A stretch of 64,000 nucleotides of DNA from Paenibacillus sp. P25 (GTDB taxonomy: Bacteria; Bacillota; Bacilli; Paenibacillales; NBRC-103111). The stretch covers positions 7,615,501 to 7,679,500 of the forward strand of contig CP085629.1 of assembly GCA_024704175.1 (NCBI GenBank), given 5' to 3'. The position numbers were made by a program, and so were the translations under genes. Shown piece by piece: positions 18,066-27,187 of the stretch (position 1 is its first letter; each line of letters begins with the position of its first letter). The notes under the pieces are model-generated. The model did no database searches, was not told where the DNA came from, and saw only the letters and a list, made by a program, of their open reading frames with translations.

Positions 18066-18990
18066 ATGAACGTTCCGGATTCCCTCTTTGTCCCTATGGC
18101 CAGGAAAGAAGCAGGTACGGCGGAGGCCATTGTGCGGCCGCGGCTGTCCTTCTGGCAGGAAGCTTGGCTTCGGCTGTTCAAGAACAAGCTCGCGCTGCTC
18201 GGGCTGTTCATCATTGTGCTGGTCGCGCTGCTCGCGGTCTTCGGTCCGATGCTGACCGACCAGAGCTACTCGAAGCAGGTACTGCTGGACGCCAACCAGA
18301 AGCCGTCGGTCTGCGCATTGGTTCGGCACCGACGAGCTGGGGCGCGACGTCTACGCTCGGATTCTGTACGGCGCCCGCATCTCGCTGTTTATCGGGCTGA
18401 TGGCCGCGCTCATCGACCTCGTGATCGGCATTGTCTACGGAGGACTTGCCGGTTACCTGGGCGGCCGGGCCGACAATCTGATGATGCGGTTCGTCGATCT
18501 GCTGTACGGCATACCGTATCTGCTGATCGTCATTCTTCTGATGGTCGTGATGGGACCCGGACTGGTTACGATTATCGTAGCCTTGAGCGCCACCGGCTGG
18601 ATCGGCATGGCCCGGATCGTCCGTGGACAGGTGCTCAGCCTGAAATCGTCGGAGTATGTGCTGGCGGCGAGGGCGCTTGGAGCCGGGACAGGCTATATCA
18701 TCCGCAAGCACCTGCTTTGCCGAACGCCCTCGGCGTTATTATCGTGCAGGTCACGTTCTCCGTTCCGTCGGCGATCTTCGCCGAGGCGTTTCTCAGCTTC
18801 CTCGGGCTCGGCATTCAGCCGCCGCTCGCGAGCTGGGGCGTGATGGCGAACGACGCGCTCGCCGACGATTTTGTCCGGCCATTGGTGGCGGCTGTTCTAC
18901 CCGGCGTTCTTCATTTCCATGACGATGCTTGCCTTTAACCTGGTGGGCGACGGACTTCAGGACGCCTTTAATCCGAAGCAGAGGAGGTAA
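18066..18990 (+). CDS. dppC: Dipeptide ABC transporter permease DppC (three frameshifts)
   Basis: Second membrane subunit. The N-terminal cytoplasmic arm and first helix (KNKLALLGLFIIVLVALLAV) are in one frame. Near 18300 the frame moves, giving HWFGTDELGRDVYARILYGA, the DppC hallmark, and the coupling loop VRGQVLSLKSSEYVLAARAL. Shifts near 18715 and 18885 lead to NALGVIIVQVTFSVPSAIFA and finally MTMLAFNLVGDGLQDAFNPK, ending in a TAA that sits within the ribosome site of dppD. The corrected length of about 307 residues fits the family. Three shifts in 925 bp is the densest cluster in the window. Confidence 0.85.
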
Positions 18991-18994
18991 CCCG

Positions 18995-20043
18995 ATGAAT
19001 GCAGCAAGCCCGTCCGACACCCTGCTCGAAGTGGACAATTTGCATGTCTCGTTCAAAACGTACGGCGGCGAGGTCCAGGCGGTCCGCGGCGTCAGCTTCA
19101 CGCTGAACAAGGGCGAGACCCTGGCCATCGTCGGCGAATCCGGCTGCGGCAAGAGCGTTACCGCCCGCGGACCTCATGCGGCTCCTTCCCGAGCATACCG
19201 CGAAGATCGGCCAAGGCAGCATCCGCTTCAAGGGCAGGGAGCTGACCCGCCTGAGCGAGAAGGAGCCGCGGGAGCTGAGAGGCTCGGAAATCTCGATGAT
19301 CTTCCAGGACGCAATGACCGCCCTGAATCCTACGATCACGATCGGGGAACAGATTATGGAAGGCATCATCCGCCATCGGAAAGTCTCGCGCAGCGAAGCC
19401 CGCAAGCAGGCGGTCGAGATGCTCGGCCTGGTGGGAATTTCAAGTCCGGAGACGCGCCTGAAGCAATATCTGCACGAATTCAGCGGAGGCATGAGACAGC
19501 GGATGATGATTGCCATCGCCGCCGTATGCAGCCCTTCCGTCCTGATCGCGGACGAACCGACCACGGCGCTGGACGTTACGATTCAGGCGCAGATTATCGA
19601 TCTGTTCAAGATGCTCCAGGAGAAAACCGGCGTGTCCATCATCATCATCACGCATGATCTCGGCGTAGTCGCCAAGATTGCCGACCGGGTGAATGTCATG
19701 TACGCCGGGCAGGTCGTCGAAACGGGAACGGTCGAGGAGCTATTCCGCAGTCCGCAGCATCCTTATACGCAGGGGCCTGCTCGCTTCCATCCCGCGCCTC
19801 GATACGGACCGGTCGCTTCCGCTAACGCCGATTCCGGGAACGCCGCCGGATCTGTTCGCACCGCCTGCGGGCTGTGCCTTTGCCGCGCGCTGCAGCTATG
19901 CGCTGGAGGTGTGCGGAGCGTACCAGCCGGGGCATTCCCGCCTGACGGACAGCCATTCGGTCGCCTGCTGGCAGCAGGATCCGCGGGCCAAACAAGTGTT
20001 CCAGCCGCCGATCAAGATTAACGTCAAGTCGGCTCTAGGATAA
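18995..20043 (+). CDS. dppD: Dipeptide ABC transporter ATPase DppD (two frameshifts)
   Basis: ATPase of the peptide importer, about 348 residues after correction. GAGGAGG lies before the ATG. Walker A GESGCGKS is at residues 47-54, the signature is FSGGMRQRM, Walker B is VLIADEPTTALD, followed by IIIITHDLGVVAKIADRV. The C-terminal cysteine pattern CAFAARCSYALEVC is the family's iron-sulfur-type motif. Frame changes occur near 19165 and 19775. No second ATPase (DppF) follows; B. subtilis dpp also has only DppD, with YkfD further on, but ykfD is not found in this window. Confidence 0.87.
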
Positions 20044-20074
20044 ATATGAAGATCATAAAAGGGGAGAAGCGTTC

Positions 20075-21710
20075 ATGAAAAAAGTATCCGCACTGCTCAT
20101 CAGCTGCGCGCTCGTGTTCGGTACGGCCTTGGCCGGGTGCAGCAAGGATGAGGGCTCCGGGGCCAAGACAGACACCGGTAAATCGGCCCAGTCCAAAATT
20201 CTCGTGTACAACAACCTGAAAGAGCCGACCTCCATCGATCCTCCGATCGGCTTCGACCAAGTATCCTACGATGTAGTTAATAACGCGTTTGAAGGGCTGA
20301 CGCGCCTCGGTAAGAACCATTCCCCGGAGCCGGCCATGGCGAAGGAATGGAAGGTCAGCCCCGACGGGAAGAAGTATACGTTCCTTCTTCGCGACGGCAT
20401 CAAGTGGACCAACGGCGAGCCGGTGACGGCGGGCGATTTTGAGTACGCCTGGAAACGTCTGCTTGACCCGAAAACCGCCTCGGACGCCGCGTTCCTGGCT
20501 TATCCGATCGAAGGCGCGGAAGCGTTCAACTCCGGCAAAGGCCCGGCGGACGGGGTAAAGGTCAAGGCGGTGGACGACAAGACGCTGGAAGTCACCTTGG
20601 CGCAGCCGGCTTCCTGGCTGATCAGCATGGTGGCCAATCCGGCCTTCTTCCCGGTGAACAAAGCGGCGGTGGAGAAGAATGCGAAATGGGCCGGCGAAGC
20701 GTCCACGATTGTGAGCAACGGTCCGTTCAAAATCAGCGAATGGAAGCATGACAGCGAGCTGAAGATGGTGAAGAACGACCAGTACTGGGATGCCGCCAAC
20801 GTGAAGCTGGACGGGGTGACCTTCAAAATGGTCAACGATTCCAACACCGCTTACCAGATGTTCTCCACCGGTGAGATTCAAAGCTCCAACTCGACCAACT
20901 CCGTTCCGGCCGATCTCAGCGATAAGCTGTTTGCGGAGAATAAGGTCAAGGTCGAAGACGGTGCGGGGACGATGTTCTACCGATTTAACGTGAAGATGGA
21001 GCCGTTCAACAATGTGAATATCCGCCGAGCTTTCGTCGCTGCGGTAGATCGGCAGAAGCTGGTTGACCTGGTGCTGAAGCAGAAGCAGAAGCCGGCGGAC
21101 GGGTTTGTTTCTCCGGGGCTGAAGGATCCGGCAGGGGGCGATTTCCGTAAGGTCGGCGGAAGCCTGATCAAATTCGATGCCGCCGAAGCCAAGAAGCTGC
21201 TGGAAAAAGGCATGCAGGAAGCCGGCTACAAGACAGCCGCCGGAGGTTACCCTCACTTATAATACGAACGACGTCAGCCAAAAAATCGCTCAAGCGCTTC
21301 AGGCGATGTTCAAGGATAGCCTGGGCGTGGATGTGAAGCTGGCGGGCAAAGAAGGCAAAGTCATGACCGACGAGCAGAAGAAGCTGCAGCTTCAATTGTC
21401 GCGTTCCTCGTTCCTGCCGGATTTCGCCGATCCGATCAACTTCCTGGACGGCTTCCAGTCGACCAATCCGTTCAGCCGGACGGGCTGGGTCAATCCGCAG
21501 TACGATAAACTCATCAAAGACGCATATAATGAACCGGATGAGGCAAAGCGATTCAAAATGATGCACGATGCGGAGAAGATCCTGATGGACGAAGCTCCGA
21601 TTCTGCCGCTGTACTTCTACAACACGGCTTACCTGCAAAGCGACAAGGTGGAAGGCGTTGTAAGGCACGCTTTCGGCTATGTCGAATTCAAGTGGGCGGA
21701 TATGAAATAA
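20075..21710 (+). CDS. dppE: Dipeptide-binding lipoprotein DppE (one frameshift)
   Basis: Extracytoplasmic receptor of the importer, about 545 residues, SBP family 5. AGGGGAG lies before the ATG and the lipobox ALAGC places the lipid on Cys22. Family blocks include NAFEGLTRLGKNHSPEPAMA and KEWKVSPDGKKYTFLLRDGI, and near the end PILPLYFYNTAYLQSDKVEG. The frame changes near 21247 (KTAAGG to VTLTYNTNDVSQ). A terminator-like hairpin follows, which may lower expression of the ykf genes relative to dppE. Confidence 0.88.
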
Positions 21711-21723
21711 TCTGGGATACCGC

Positions 21724-21761
21724 GGGGAGGTCACCTGTAACGGGTGCTTCTCCCTTTTTTT
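21724..21761 (+). terminator. Intrinsic terminator or attenuator between dppE and ykfA
   Basis: GGGGAG-gt-CACC pairs with GGTG-ctt-CTCCC and is followed by a run of seven T. It is only 24 bp before ykfA on the same strand, so partial read-through would make it a dosage control inside the operon. Confidence 0.75.
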
Positions 21762-21784
21762 CAAGCGGGAAAGGGGCAAACGGC

Positions 21785-22717
21785 ATGAAACGGCTTAGGA
21801 AGCCTCCGAGGTTAGTTCCCGGGGACCTGGTGGGCATTACGGCTCCGGCGAGCTGGGGCGACCGGGAGCAGATGAAGGCGGCGGCCTCCTATCTGGAGCG
21901 GCTGGGCCTTCGGGTGCGGCTGGGCGATACGCTGTCCAGGCAGCACGGGTACCTGGCGGGGACCGACGAAGAGCGGGCGAGAGAGCTGAACGCGATGTTC
22001 GCCAATCCGGACATCAAGGCGATTATCTGCGCGCGCGGCGGTTACGGCACCGGGCGGATCGCGGATCTGCTGGATTATGAAGTGATCCGGGCGAACCCGA
22101 AGATTTTCTGGGGCTACAGCGACATTACCTTTTTGCATGCGGCGATCGGCAGGTATGCGGATTTGGTTACGTTTCACGGGCCGATGCTCGTCGATCTGGG
22201 ACCGGAGGAGCCGCATCCCTTGACCGTGCAAAACTACGAGACGCTGCTACGTCCGTCCGTTCTCCGCTATACGGAGGCGATTTCCCCGCTGCAAACGCTG
22301 GTGGAGGGAGAAGCGTTCGGGCCGCTCGTCGGAGGGAATATCTCCCTCATCGTCAGCACGCTGGGCACGCCGTATGAACTGGATACGAAGGGGAAGCTGC
22401 TTTTTCTCGAGGAGATCGACGAGGAGCCCTACCGGGTGGACCGGATGCTGAACCAGCTGAGGCTGGCCGGCAAATTTGCCGATGCGGCGGGCATTCTGGT
22501 GTGCGATTTCAACAACTGCGTGCCGAATAAGCGAAAGGTGTCGCTCACGCTGGAGCAAGTTATTGCGGACCATATCGTCTCCGCGGGAAAGCCGGCGCTT
22601 GCGGGCTTCAAGATCGGCCACTGCTCGCCGAATATTGCCGTTCCGATCGGCATAGAAGCAAGAATGAGCACGTATGAGAAGCTGCTCGAGTGCGCGGAGC
22701 CCGGCGTGGAGGCGTAG
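21785..22717 (+). CDS. ykfA: LD-carboxypeptidase family protein YkfA (peptidase S66)
   Basis: A 310-aa intact cytoplasmic S66 peptidase, probably cleaving L,D or related bonds of murein peptides after uptake. It begins MKRLRKPPRLVPGDLVGITA (AAAGGGG upstream). The nucleophile block is ICARGGYGTGRIADLLD with FWGYSDIT (Ser); the acid block is LVGGNISLIVSTLGTPYE with LFLEEIDEEPYRVDRML (Glu), and the His is in GFKIGHCSPN. Position directly after dppE matches B. subtilis ykfA. Confidence 0.9.
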   Translation: MKRLRKPPRLVPGDLVGITAPASWGDREQMKAAASYLERLGLRVRLGDTLSRQHGYLAGTDEERARELNAMFANPDIKAIICARGGYGTGRIADLLDYEVIRANPKIFWGYSDITFLHAAIGRYADLVTFHGPMLVDLGPEEPHPLTVQNYETLLRPSVLRYTEAISPLQTLVEGEAFGPLVGGNISLIVSTLGTPYELDTKGKLLFLEEIDEEPYRVDRMLNQLRLAGKFADAAGILVCDFNNCVPNKRKVSLTLEQVIADHIVSAGKPALAGFKIGHCSPNIAVPIGIEARMSTYEKLLECAEPGVEA

Positions 22718-22727
22718 GGGAAAGAGT

Positions 22728-22911
22728 GCTTCCGATGCAGTTTTGAAGTATGTAACGCTTTGCTTGTTACCAGTACAAAACTTAGGATTATGCTTCCGAA
22801 GCAGTTTTGCAGTATATAACGCTTTGCTTGTTACCAGTACAAAACTTAGGATTATGCTTCCGAAGCAGTTTTGAAGAATATAACGCTTTGCTTGTTACCA
22901 GTACAAAACTT
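22728..22911 (+). repeat. Three tandem 64-bp hairpin-forming repeats between ykfA and ykfB
   Basis: Units start at 22728, 22792 and 22856, an exact 64-bp period. Each holds GCTTCCGAAGC (GCTTCCGATGC in unit 1), then AGTTTTG...TAAC-gctttgctt-GTTA...CAAAACT, a nested inverted repeat with a 7-bp outer and 4-5-bp inner stem. Units 1 and 2 end in TAGGATTAT. Unit 3 ends in TGGAGGACT, which supplies the ribosome site of ykfB. The units differ at only a few bases, mostly near positions 7-25. There are no variable spacers. Confidence 0.85.
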
Positions 22912-22924
22912 GGAGGACTCCAGC

Positions 22925-24028
22925 ATGAACATTCAAAGCATAGAAGTGATGAGGCAGTCGACTCCGCTCAAGAAGCCGTTCAAAACTGCGCTGCGTACCG
23001 TGTACGATGCAGAGTCGGTGCTCGTCCGGATTCAGGCGGACGACGGCCGGGTCGGCTGGGGCGAAGCGCCCGCCACCATCGTGATCACCGGGGACAGCCT
23101 GGACAGCATTCATTCGGCCATCGTCAACACGTTCACCCCGCTCCTCGTGGGCCGGAGCTTGCTCGCCTATGAGCAAATTTTGCAGGCGCTGCATCATTCG
23201 ATGATCGGCAGCAGCAGCGCCAAGGCGGCGGTGGACATGGCGGTGTACGATCTGGTTGCGCAGTACTGCGGCCTCCCGCTGTACCAGTTCCTCGGCGGTT
23301 ATAAGGATCAGATCGAGACCGATTTTACCGTCAGCGTCAATTCGCCGAAGGAAATGGGGAAGATGCGCTCCGGTATGTACAGGATGGCTTCAACGTCCTG
23401 AAAATCAAGGTGGGCAAGGACGACATCGCGGAGGATATTGAACGGATCAAGGAAATCCGCGACCGCGTCGGCAAGGAAGTGAAAATCCGCATAGACGCGA
23501 ACCAGGGCTGGCAGGTGAAGGACGCCGTCCGGACGATCCGCCGGATGGAGGACCTCGGGCTGGACATTGAGCTTGTGGAGCGACCGGTGAAGGCTCATGA
23601 CATCGAGGGTCTGAAGACGGTCACCGATGCGGTGGAAACGCCGATCATGGCGGACGAGAGCGTGTTCTCTCCCGCACAGGCCTTTGAAGTGTTGAAACGA
23701 CGCGCCGCCGATCTGATCAACATCAAGCTGATGAAATCGGGCGGGATTTACAAAGCGCAGATTATTAACCATATCGCCGAAGAGTTCGGTGTCGAATGCA
23801 TGGTCGGCAAGCATGATCGAATCCCGTTTGGCGGTGACTGCTGCGGCTCATTTGGCGGCAAGCAAGAAGAACATCACCCGCTTCGACTTCGATGCTCCGC
23901 TCATGATGCTGAACGATATCGTCGTCGGGGGTGTGCAGTATGACGGCCGTAAAATGACCTTTCCTCAAGACGCGGGCCTTGGCATTCACGACGTGCTGTT
24001 CAGCCAAAGCGTAGGAGTGGGATCATGA
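22925..24028 (+). CDS. ykfB: L-Ala-D/L-Glu epimerase YkfB (two frameshifts)
   Basis: Enolase-superfamily epimerase of the murein dipeptide pathway, converting L-Ala-D-Glu to L-Ala-L-Glu. It starts at an ATG 8 nt after GGAGG supplied by the third 64-bp repeat. The first frame carries the N-terminal capping domain (MNIQSIEVMRQSTPLKKPF, WGEAPAT). After a change near 23375 come the barrel motifs LKIKVGKDD (general base KxK), RIDANQGW, ELVERPVK, MADESVFSP and INIKLMKSGGI. A second change near 23810 leads to SRLAVTAAAHLAASKKNI. The stop overlaps the ykfC start as ATGA. About 367 residues. Confidence 0.87.
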
Positions 24029-24960
24029 GCGAACCGAAACGAATGGTGGTGGCCGTCTCCGTGGCGACGGTATGGACGAAGCCGGAATCGCCCCGGCCGC
24101 TGGATGAGCCCGCTCTGAAGCGACCGGCGGACATCCGGGAATGGCTGAAGCGGATGACCGTAGACGATAAGCTGGACCTGTGCGAAGCGAACCGGGTGCA
24201 GACGCAAATCCTGTACGGCACCTCCGTGCTGGCCGTGGAAGAGCAGGGGGACTGGGTCAAGGTGATCATCCCGCAGCAGGCCACCCGCAAGGAGGCTTCC
24301 GGGTACCCCGGCTGGGTGCCGCGTCGCCAGCTGGTTCCGGAGACGGAAACACCGGCAGGAGCGAAGCGGGCGGAAGTCGTGGCTGATAAAGCCTGGCTGT
24401 ACGGAAGTCCGGCGGATTCCGGGGAGCAACTTCTGGAGCTTAGCTTCCTCACCTCGCTTCCGGTGCTCGAGGAGGCGGAGGAGTGGGTGAAAGTTCAGAC
24501 GCCGGCGGACGGCATCGGGTATTTGAAGGCCGCCGAGGTGCGGCTGATCGACGGTCCGCTGGCTCCGCGGCCTATGGAAGGCCATATCGGGCGCGAAATC
24601 GTCGAGGCGGGGAAGAGGTTTCTCGATCTGCCCTATCTCTGGGGCGGCTTATCCTCTTACGGGTACGACTGCTCCGGCTTCGCCCATTCGATGCACCGCT
24701 ATTTCGGGATCCTCATCCCGCGCGACGCCTCCGACCAGGCCCGGCAGGGAACGCTTATCGAGAAGGACCAGCTGGAGCCGGGGGATCTGCTCTTCTTCGC
24801 GTATGAAGAAGGAAAAGGCGCCGTCCACCATGTGGGGATTTATGCCGGGGACAACCGGATGATTCACTCCCCTGAATCGATCAAATCGATTGAAATTGTG
24901 GATCTGAGCACTTATAAGCTGGCTAAGGAGCACAGCGTGTCCAGGCGGTACTGGAACTAA
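24025..24960 (+). CDS. ykfC: gamma-D-glutamyl-L-diamino acid endopeptidase YkfC (NlpC/P60)
   Basis: 311 aa, intact. Two SH3b-like segments (about 50-110 and 115-175) precede the NlpC/P60 domain. The catalytic Cys216 (YGYDCSGF), His269 (VHHVGIY) and His281 (MIHSP) have the same spacings as Cys238/His291/His303 of the characterised B. cereus YkfC. No signal peptide is seen, so it acts in the cytoplasm on imported L-Ala-gamma-D-Glu-diamino acid peptides. Coupled to ykfB by a 4-bp overlap and followed by a strong terminator, which ends the operon. Confidence 0.92.
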   Translation: MSEPKRMVVAVSVATVWTKPESPRPLDEPALKRPADIREWLKRMTVDDKLDLCEANRVQTQILYGTSVLAVEEQGDWVKVIIPQQATRKEASGYPGWVPRRQLVPETETPAGAKRAEVVADKAWLYGSPADSGEQLLELSFLTSLPVLEEAEEWVKVQTPADGIGYLKAAEVRLIDGPLAPRPMEGHIGREIVEAGKRFLDLPYLWGGLSSYGYDCSGFAHSMHRYFGILIPRDASDQARQGTLIEKDQLEPGDLLFFAYEEGKGAVHHVGIYAGDNRMIHSPESIKSIEIVDLSTYKLAKEHSVSRRYWN

Positions 24961-25005
24961 AGAATGACCAAAGCCCCGTTTCACGGGCCTTGGTCATTCT
25001 TTTTG
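24961..25005 (+). terminator. Terminator of the dpp-ykf operon
   Basis: AGAATGACCAA-a-GCCC and GGGC-c-TTGGTCATTCT form a long stem followed by TTTTT, starting at the base after the ykfC stop codon. Confidence 0.92.
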
Positions 25006-25158
25006 TGCCGGGATGGCGCGAGTCCGGAAGCGGCGAAGACCACTGCCAAAGAGAAACGGATACAATTGACTCGCTGTGACATAACGGTCTGCGCAGGCGT
25101 TAAAAGCCGCCATCAAAGGTTTGCAAAGGTCTTATTTCAGAGAACTACGCCGCGCCAT

Positions 25159-25503
25159 TCAACCTTCTCCCTCTTGGCCCGGCACCGGGCGGTTCGAGAG
25201 CTTTTTGAACACCTCACTGATGGTCCTCATACGTTCCTCGACTTTCTTGGCGGCCGCATCCAGCGTAAACCCGTCATCCAGCGGCTCTTTTACCAGCAGA
25301 ATCTTCTTGATGTTCAGGTAGTCGTATTTACGGGTCGTTCCTTCGCCTTCCTTAAAGGATTGAAGAATCCCCTTCTCTTCCCAATAACGGATTTGCCTTT
25401 GCGGCACGCCGGTAATATCGGAGACCTCCCCGATGCCCACCACCAGTTTGCTCAGTAAATCAAAATCGAGCAGCGGATTATCTACAGGTTCTTGCGGAGC
25501 CAT
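25159..25503 (-). CDS. MerR-family transcriptional regulator
   Basis: A 114-residue regulator (23 residues more, overlapping no gene, if the ATG at 25527 is used). The winged helix is plain: KLVVGIGEVSDITGVPQRQI then RYWEEKGIL and TRKYDYLNIKKIL. The C-terminus is a short helix (DAAAKKVEERMRTISEVFKK) without the cysteines of metal sensors. It is shorter than effector-binding MerR proteins and more like the GlnR/TnrA-sized subgroup. It is divergent from the MFS exporter and the obvious candidate to control that promoter. GGATGGTGA is a weak ribosome site for the chosen ATG. Confidence 0.75.
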   Translation of the reverse strand: MAPQEPVDNPLLDFDLLSKLVVGIGEVSDITGVPQRQIRYWEEKGILQSFKEGEGTTRKYDYLNIKKILLVKEPLDDGFTLDAAAKKVEERMRTISEVFKKLSNRPVPGQEGEG

Positions 25504-25579
25504 AACGGTCACCATCCATTTTTTCATTAATGAAATTATTTTACGTTAAATGATAATTAATCGCAAGTTACAGAAAATC

Positions 25580-25607
25580 ATTGACATCAATTGTAGATAT
25601 GTTACAA
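25580..25607 (+). promoter_or_regulatory. Sigma-A-type promoter of the small ORF and MFS exporter
   Basis: TTGACA (25580-25585) and TACAAT (25602-25607) with a 16-nt spacer. The motif AAGTTACAGA occurs on both sides (about 25564 and 25618), with a GTTACAA in between, a possible operator for the divergent MerR protein. Confidence 0.6.
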
Positions 25608-25661
25608 TTTGCGTATCTAAGTTACAGAGATAATTTGGTAAGAAGGTAAGGAGCTGGTGAT

Positions 25662-25781
25662 ATGCCGATGATTCATGCGGATTATTGGGAAGGGATTCAA
25701 CGAGGAGCAAAAGCGGGTCCGGGTTCAGAGCTGACGAAGGTGACGCGCACATTGTTTAACCAAGAAAGGGGATTTCAGTGA
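25662..25781 (+). CDS. Small ORF (39 aa) translationally coupled to the MFS exporter
   Basis: ATG at 25662 follows AAGGAG at a 7-8 nt spacing. The 39 codons begin MPMIHADYWEGIQRGA and end in QERGFQ, and the TGA overlaps the ATG of the exporter (TGATG). The peptide has no hydrophobic segment, so it is not a membrane peptide. The proper ribosome site, the promoter upstream and the stop/start overlap argue that it is translated, either as a small protein or as a leader whose translation sets exporter expression. I do not recognise it. Confidence 0.55.
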   Translation: MPMIHADYWEGIQRGAKAGPGSELTKVTRTLFNQERGFQ

Positions 25782-26980
25782 TGCAAGAATACAGCTTAGG
25801 GGCAAGCAAAGTCGCCGCCCCCAATTACCCGCTCATGACGGCGATTCTCGTATGGTGCGGACTTGTTGTCGTATCCGGTTTATACATTACAGCGCCGCTC
25901 GTATCCGTCTTGGCGGGAGCCTTCAAGGTATCTCCGGCTTCGGCCGCCTGGGGCAGCAGCGCGTTTTCCTTCGCTTATGCGGTGGGCTTCCTGATCTTCG
26001 GCCCGCTGTCCGACCGGATCGGGCGCAAACAGATGATGTTCGCCGGCTTGGCCGCCCTGTTCCTTGTTACGCCGGCTATCGGCCTCGCGACGAATATGGC
26101 CGGTCTGATCGCCCTTCGGGCGGTGCAGGGACTGGTAGCCGCGGCTTTCGCTCCGACCGCGCTTGCTTATGCCGTAGAAATGTTCCCGTCCGAGAAGCGG
26201 GTGACCATCGTCGGCTTCATCAGCACCGGCTTCCTGATGGCGGGGATTGCGGGACAGCTCTTCAGCAGTATCGTGAGCCAAAGCCTGGGCTGGCCTTATG
26301 TGTTTTACATTCTGGGAGGGCTGTATCTCTTATCCGCTGTTCTGCTGGGCGGTTTGATACCTAAAGGAGAGACGCGGCAGAGCACGGGAAGCCCTTGGGA
26401 GCCGTTCAGGCAAATGATTGCCGTCCTGCGCCGCAGGCCTCTTACGCTCAGCTATCTGATCACGGTGACATTATTCCTGGCGTTCGTCGGGATGTATACG
26501 GCGGTCGGTGCCTACCTGAGCGGTGCTCCTTACGCATTAAGCGCGGATCAGATGCTGGCGGTGCGCGGGGCCGGCATCATTGGGATGCTGCTTGCGCCGT
26601 TCACGGGCCGCTTCGTCGCGGCGTTCGGAATTCACAAGGTGCTGCGGTGCGGACTGGCATTGGCCGCCGCGGGGCTTGCCGCGGTTGGATTTGCCGGGAA
26701 CCTGACTCTCATCGTGATCATGAGCGTGATTTTCGTGGCCGGTATCTCGATTACGGTACCGACGCTGATCTCCCTGGTGGGCGACCTGGCCGGGGAAGCG
26801 CGCGGGGCGGCGGTGACGGTCTACAGCTTCATTTTGTTTATAGGAGCGACCTTGGGACCGATCCTTGCGCTTGACCTGATGAAAACAGGAAGCTATCTGC
26901 TTACGTTCGAGACGCTGGCCGGACTCCTGGCGCTTTCGTTCTTATGTTCGTTGTTCATTCGGGGCCGGGAGAAGAAATAA
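25781..26980 (+). CDS. MFS transporter, drug-exporter (DHA1-like) type
   Basis: 399 aa, intact, 12 predicted membrane helices. The cytoplasmic loop between helices 2 and 3 carries motif A, GPLSDRIGRKQMM, and helix 4 carries LRAVQGLVAAAFAPTALAYA, the antiporter region with Arg. The second half repeats a shorter loop. The start overlaps the stop of the 39-aa ORF. Divergence from a MerR gene suggests inducible export of a small molecule. The substrate is unknown. Confidence 0.85.
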   Translation: MQEYSLGASKVAAPNYPLMTAILVWCGLVVVSGLYITAPLVSVLAGAFKVSPASAAWGSSAFSFAYAVGFLIFGPLSDRIGRKQMMFAGLAALFLVTPAIGLATNMAGLIALRAVQGLVAAAFAPTALAYAVEMFPSEKRVTIVGFISTGFLMAGIAGQLFSSIVSQSLGWPYVFYILGGLYLLSAVLLGGLIPKGETRQSTGSPWEPFRQMIAVLRRRPLTLSYLITVTLFLAFVGMYTAVGAYLSGAPYALSADQMLAVRGAGIIGMLLAPFTGRFVAAFGIHKVLRCGLALAAAGLAAVGFAGNLTLIVIMSVIFVAGISITVPTLISLVGDLAGEARGAAVTVYSFILFIGATLGPILALDLMKTGSYLLTFETLAGLLALSFLCSLFIRGREKK

Positions 26981-27187
26981 GACGGGGCTGTTTCCAAAGC
27001 TGGAAAAGCTATGGGTTGACAAACATGGCGAAACGATTATTATTAAAAATTCGGAGACGGTGGCTGCATGACAGCTGGGTCTCCGGCCGGGAATAGGAGA
27101 AAGCCAGGCTTTGCGGGATGATCAGATCAGAGATAGATGGGAATCCTGCTAAGGTGGCACCATACTTGCTGAAGAGGAGAGAGATGC

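Noticed and set aside
18066..21710. Programmed frameshifting in dppC, dppD and dppE
   Set aside because: The shift points share no slippery heptamer with a following structure, and similar shifts occur in many unrelated genes, so a common technical cause is simpler.
22728..22911. CRISPR-like repeat array
   Set aside because: The three units are contiguous 64-bp direct repeats with no unique spacers, and no cas gene is in the window.
27000..27187. Possible T-box leader before the short-chain dehydrogenase
   Set aside because: AAGGTGGCACC resembles the T-box core, and a GGAGAC/GTCTCC stem lies upstream, but there is no terminator T-run, no clear specifier loop, and the gene is not a tRNA synthetase or amino-acid gene.
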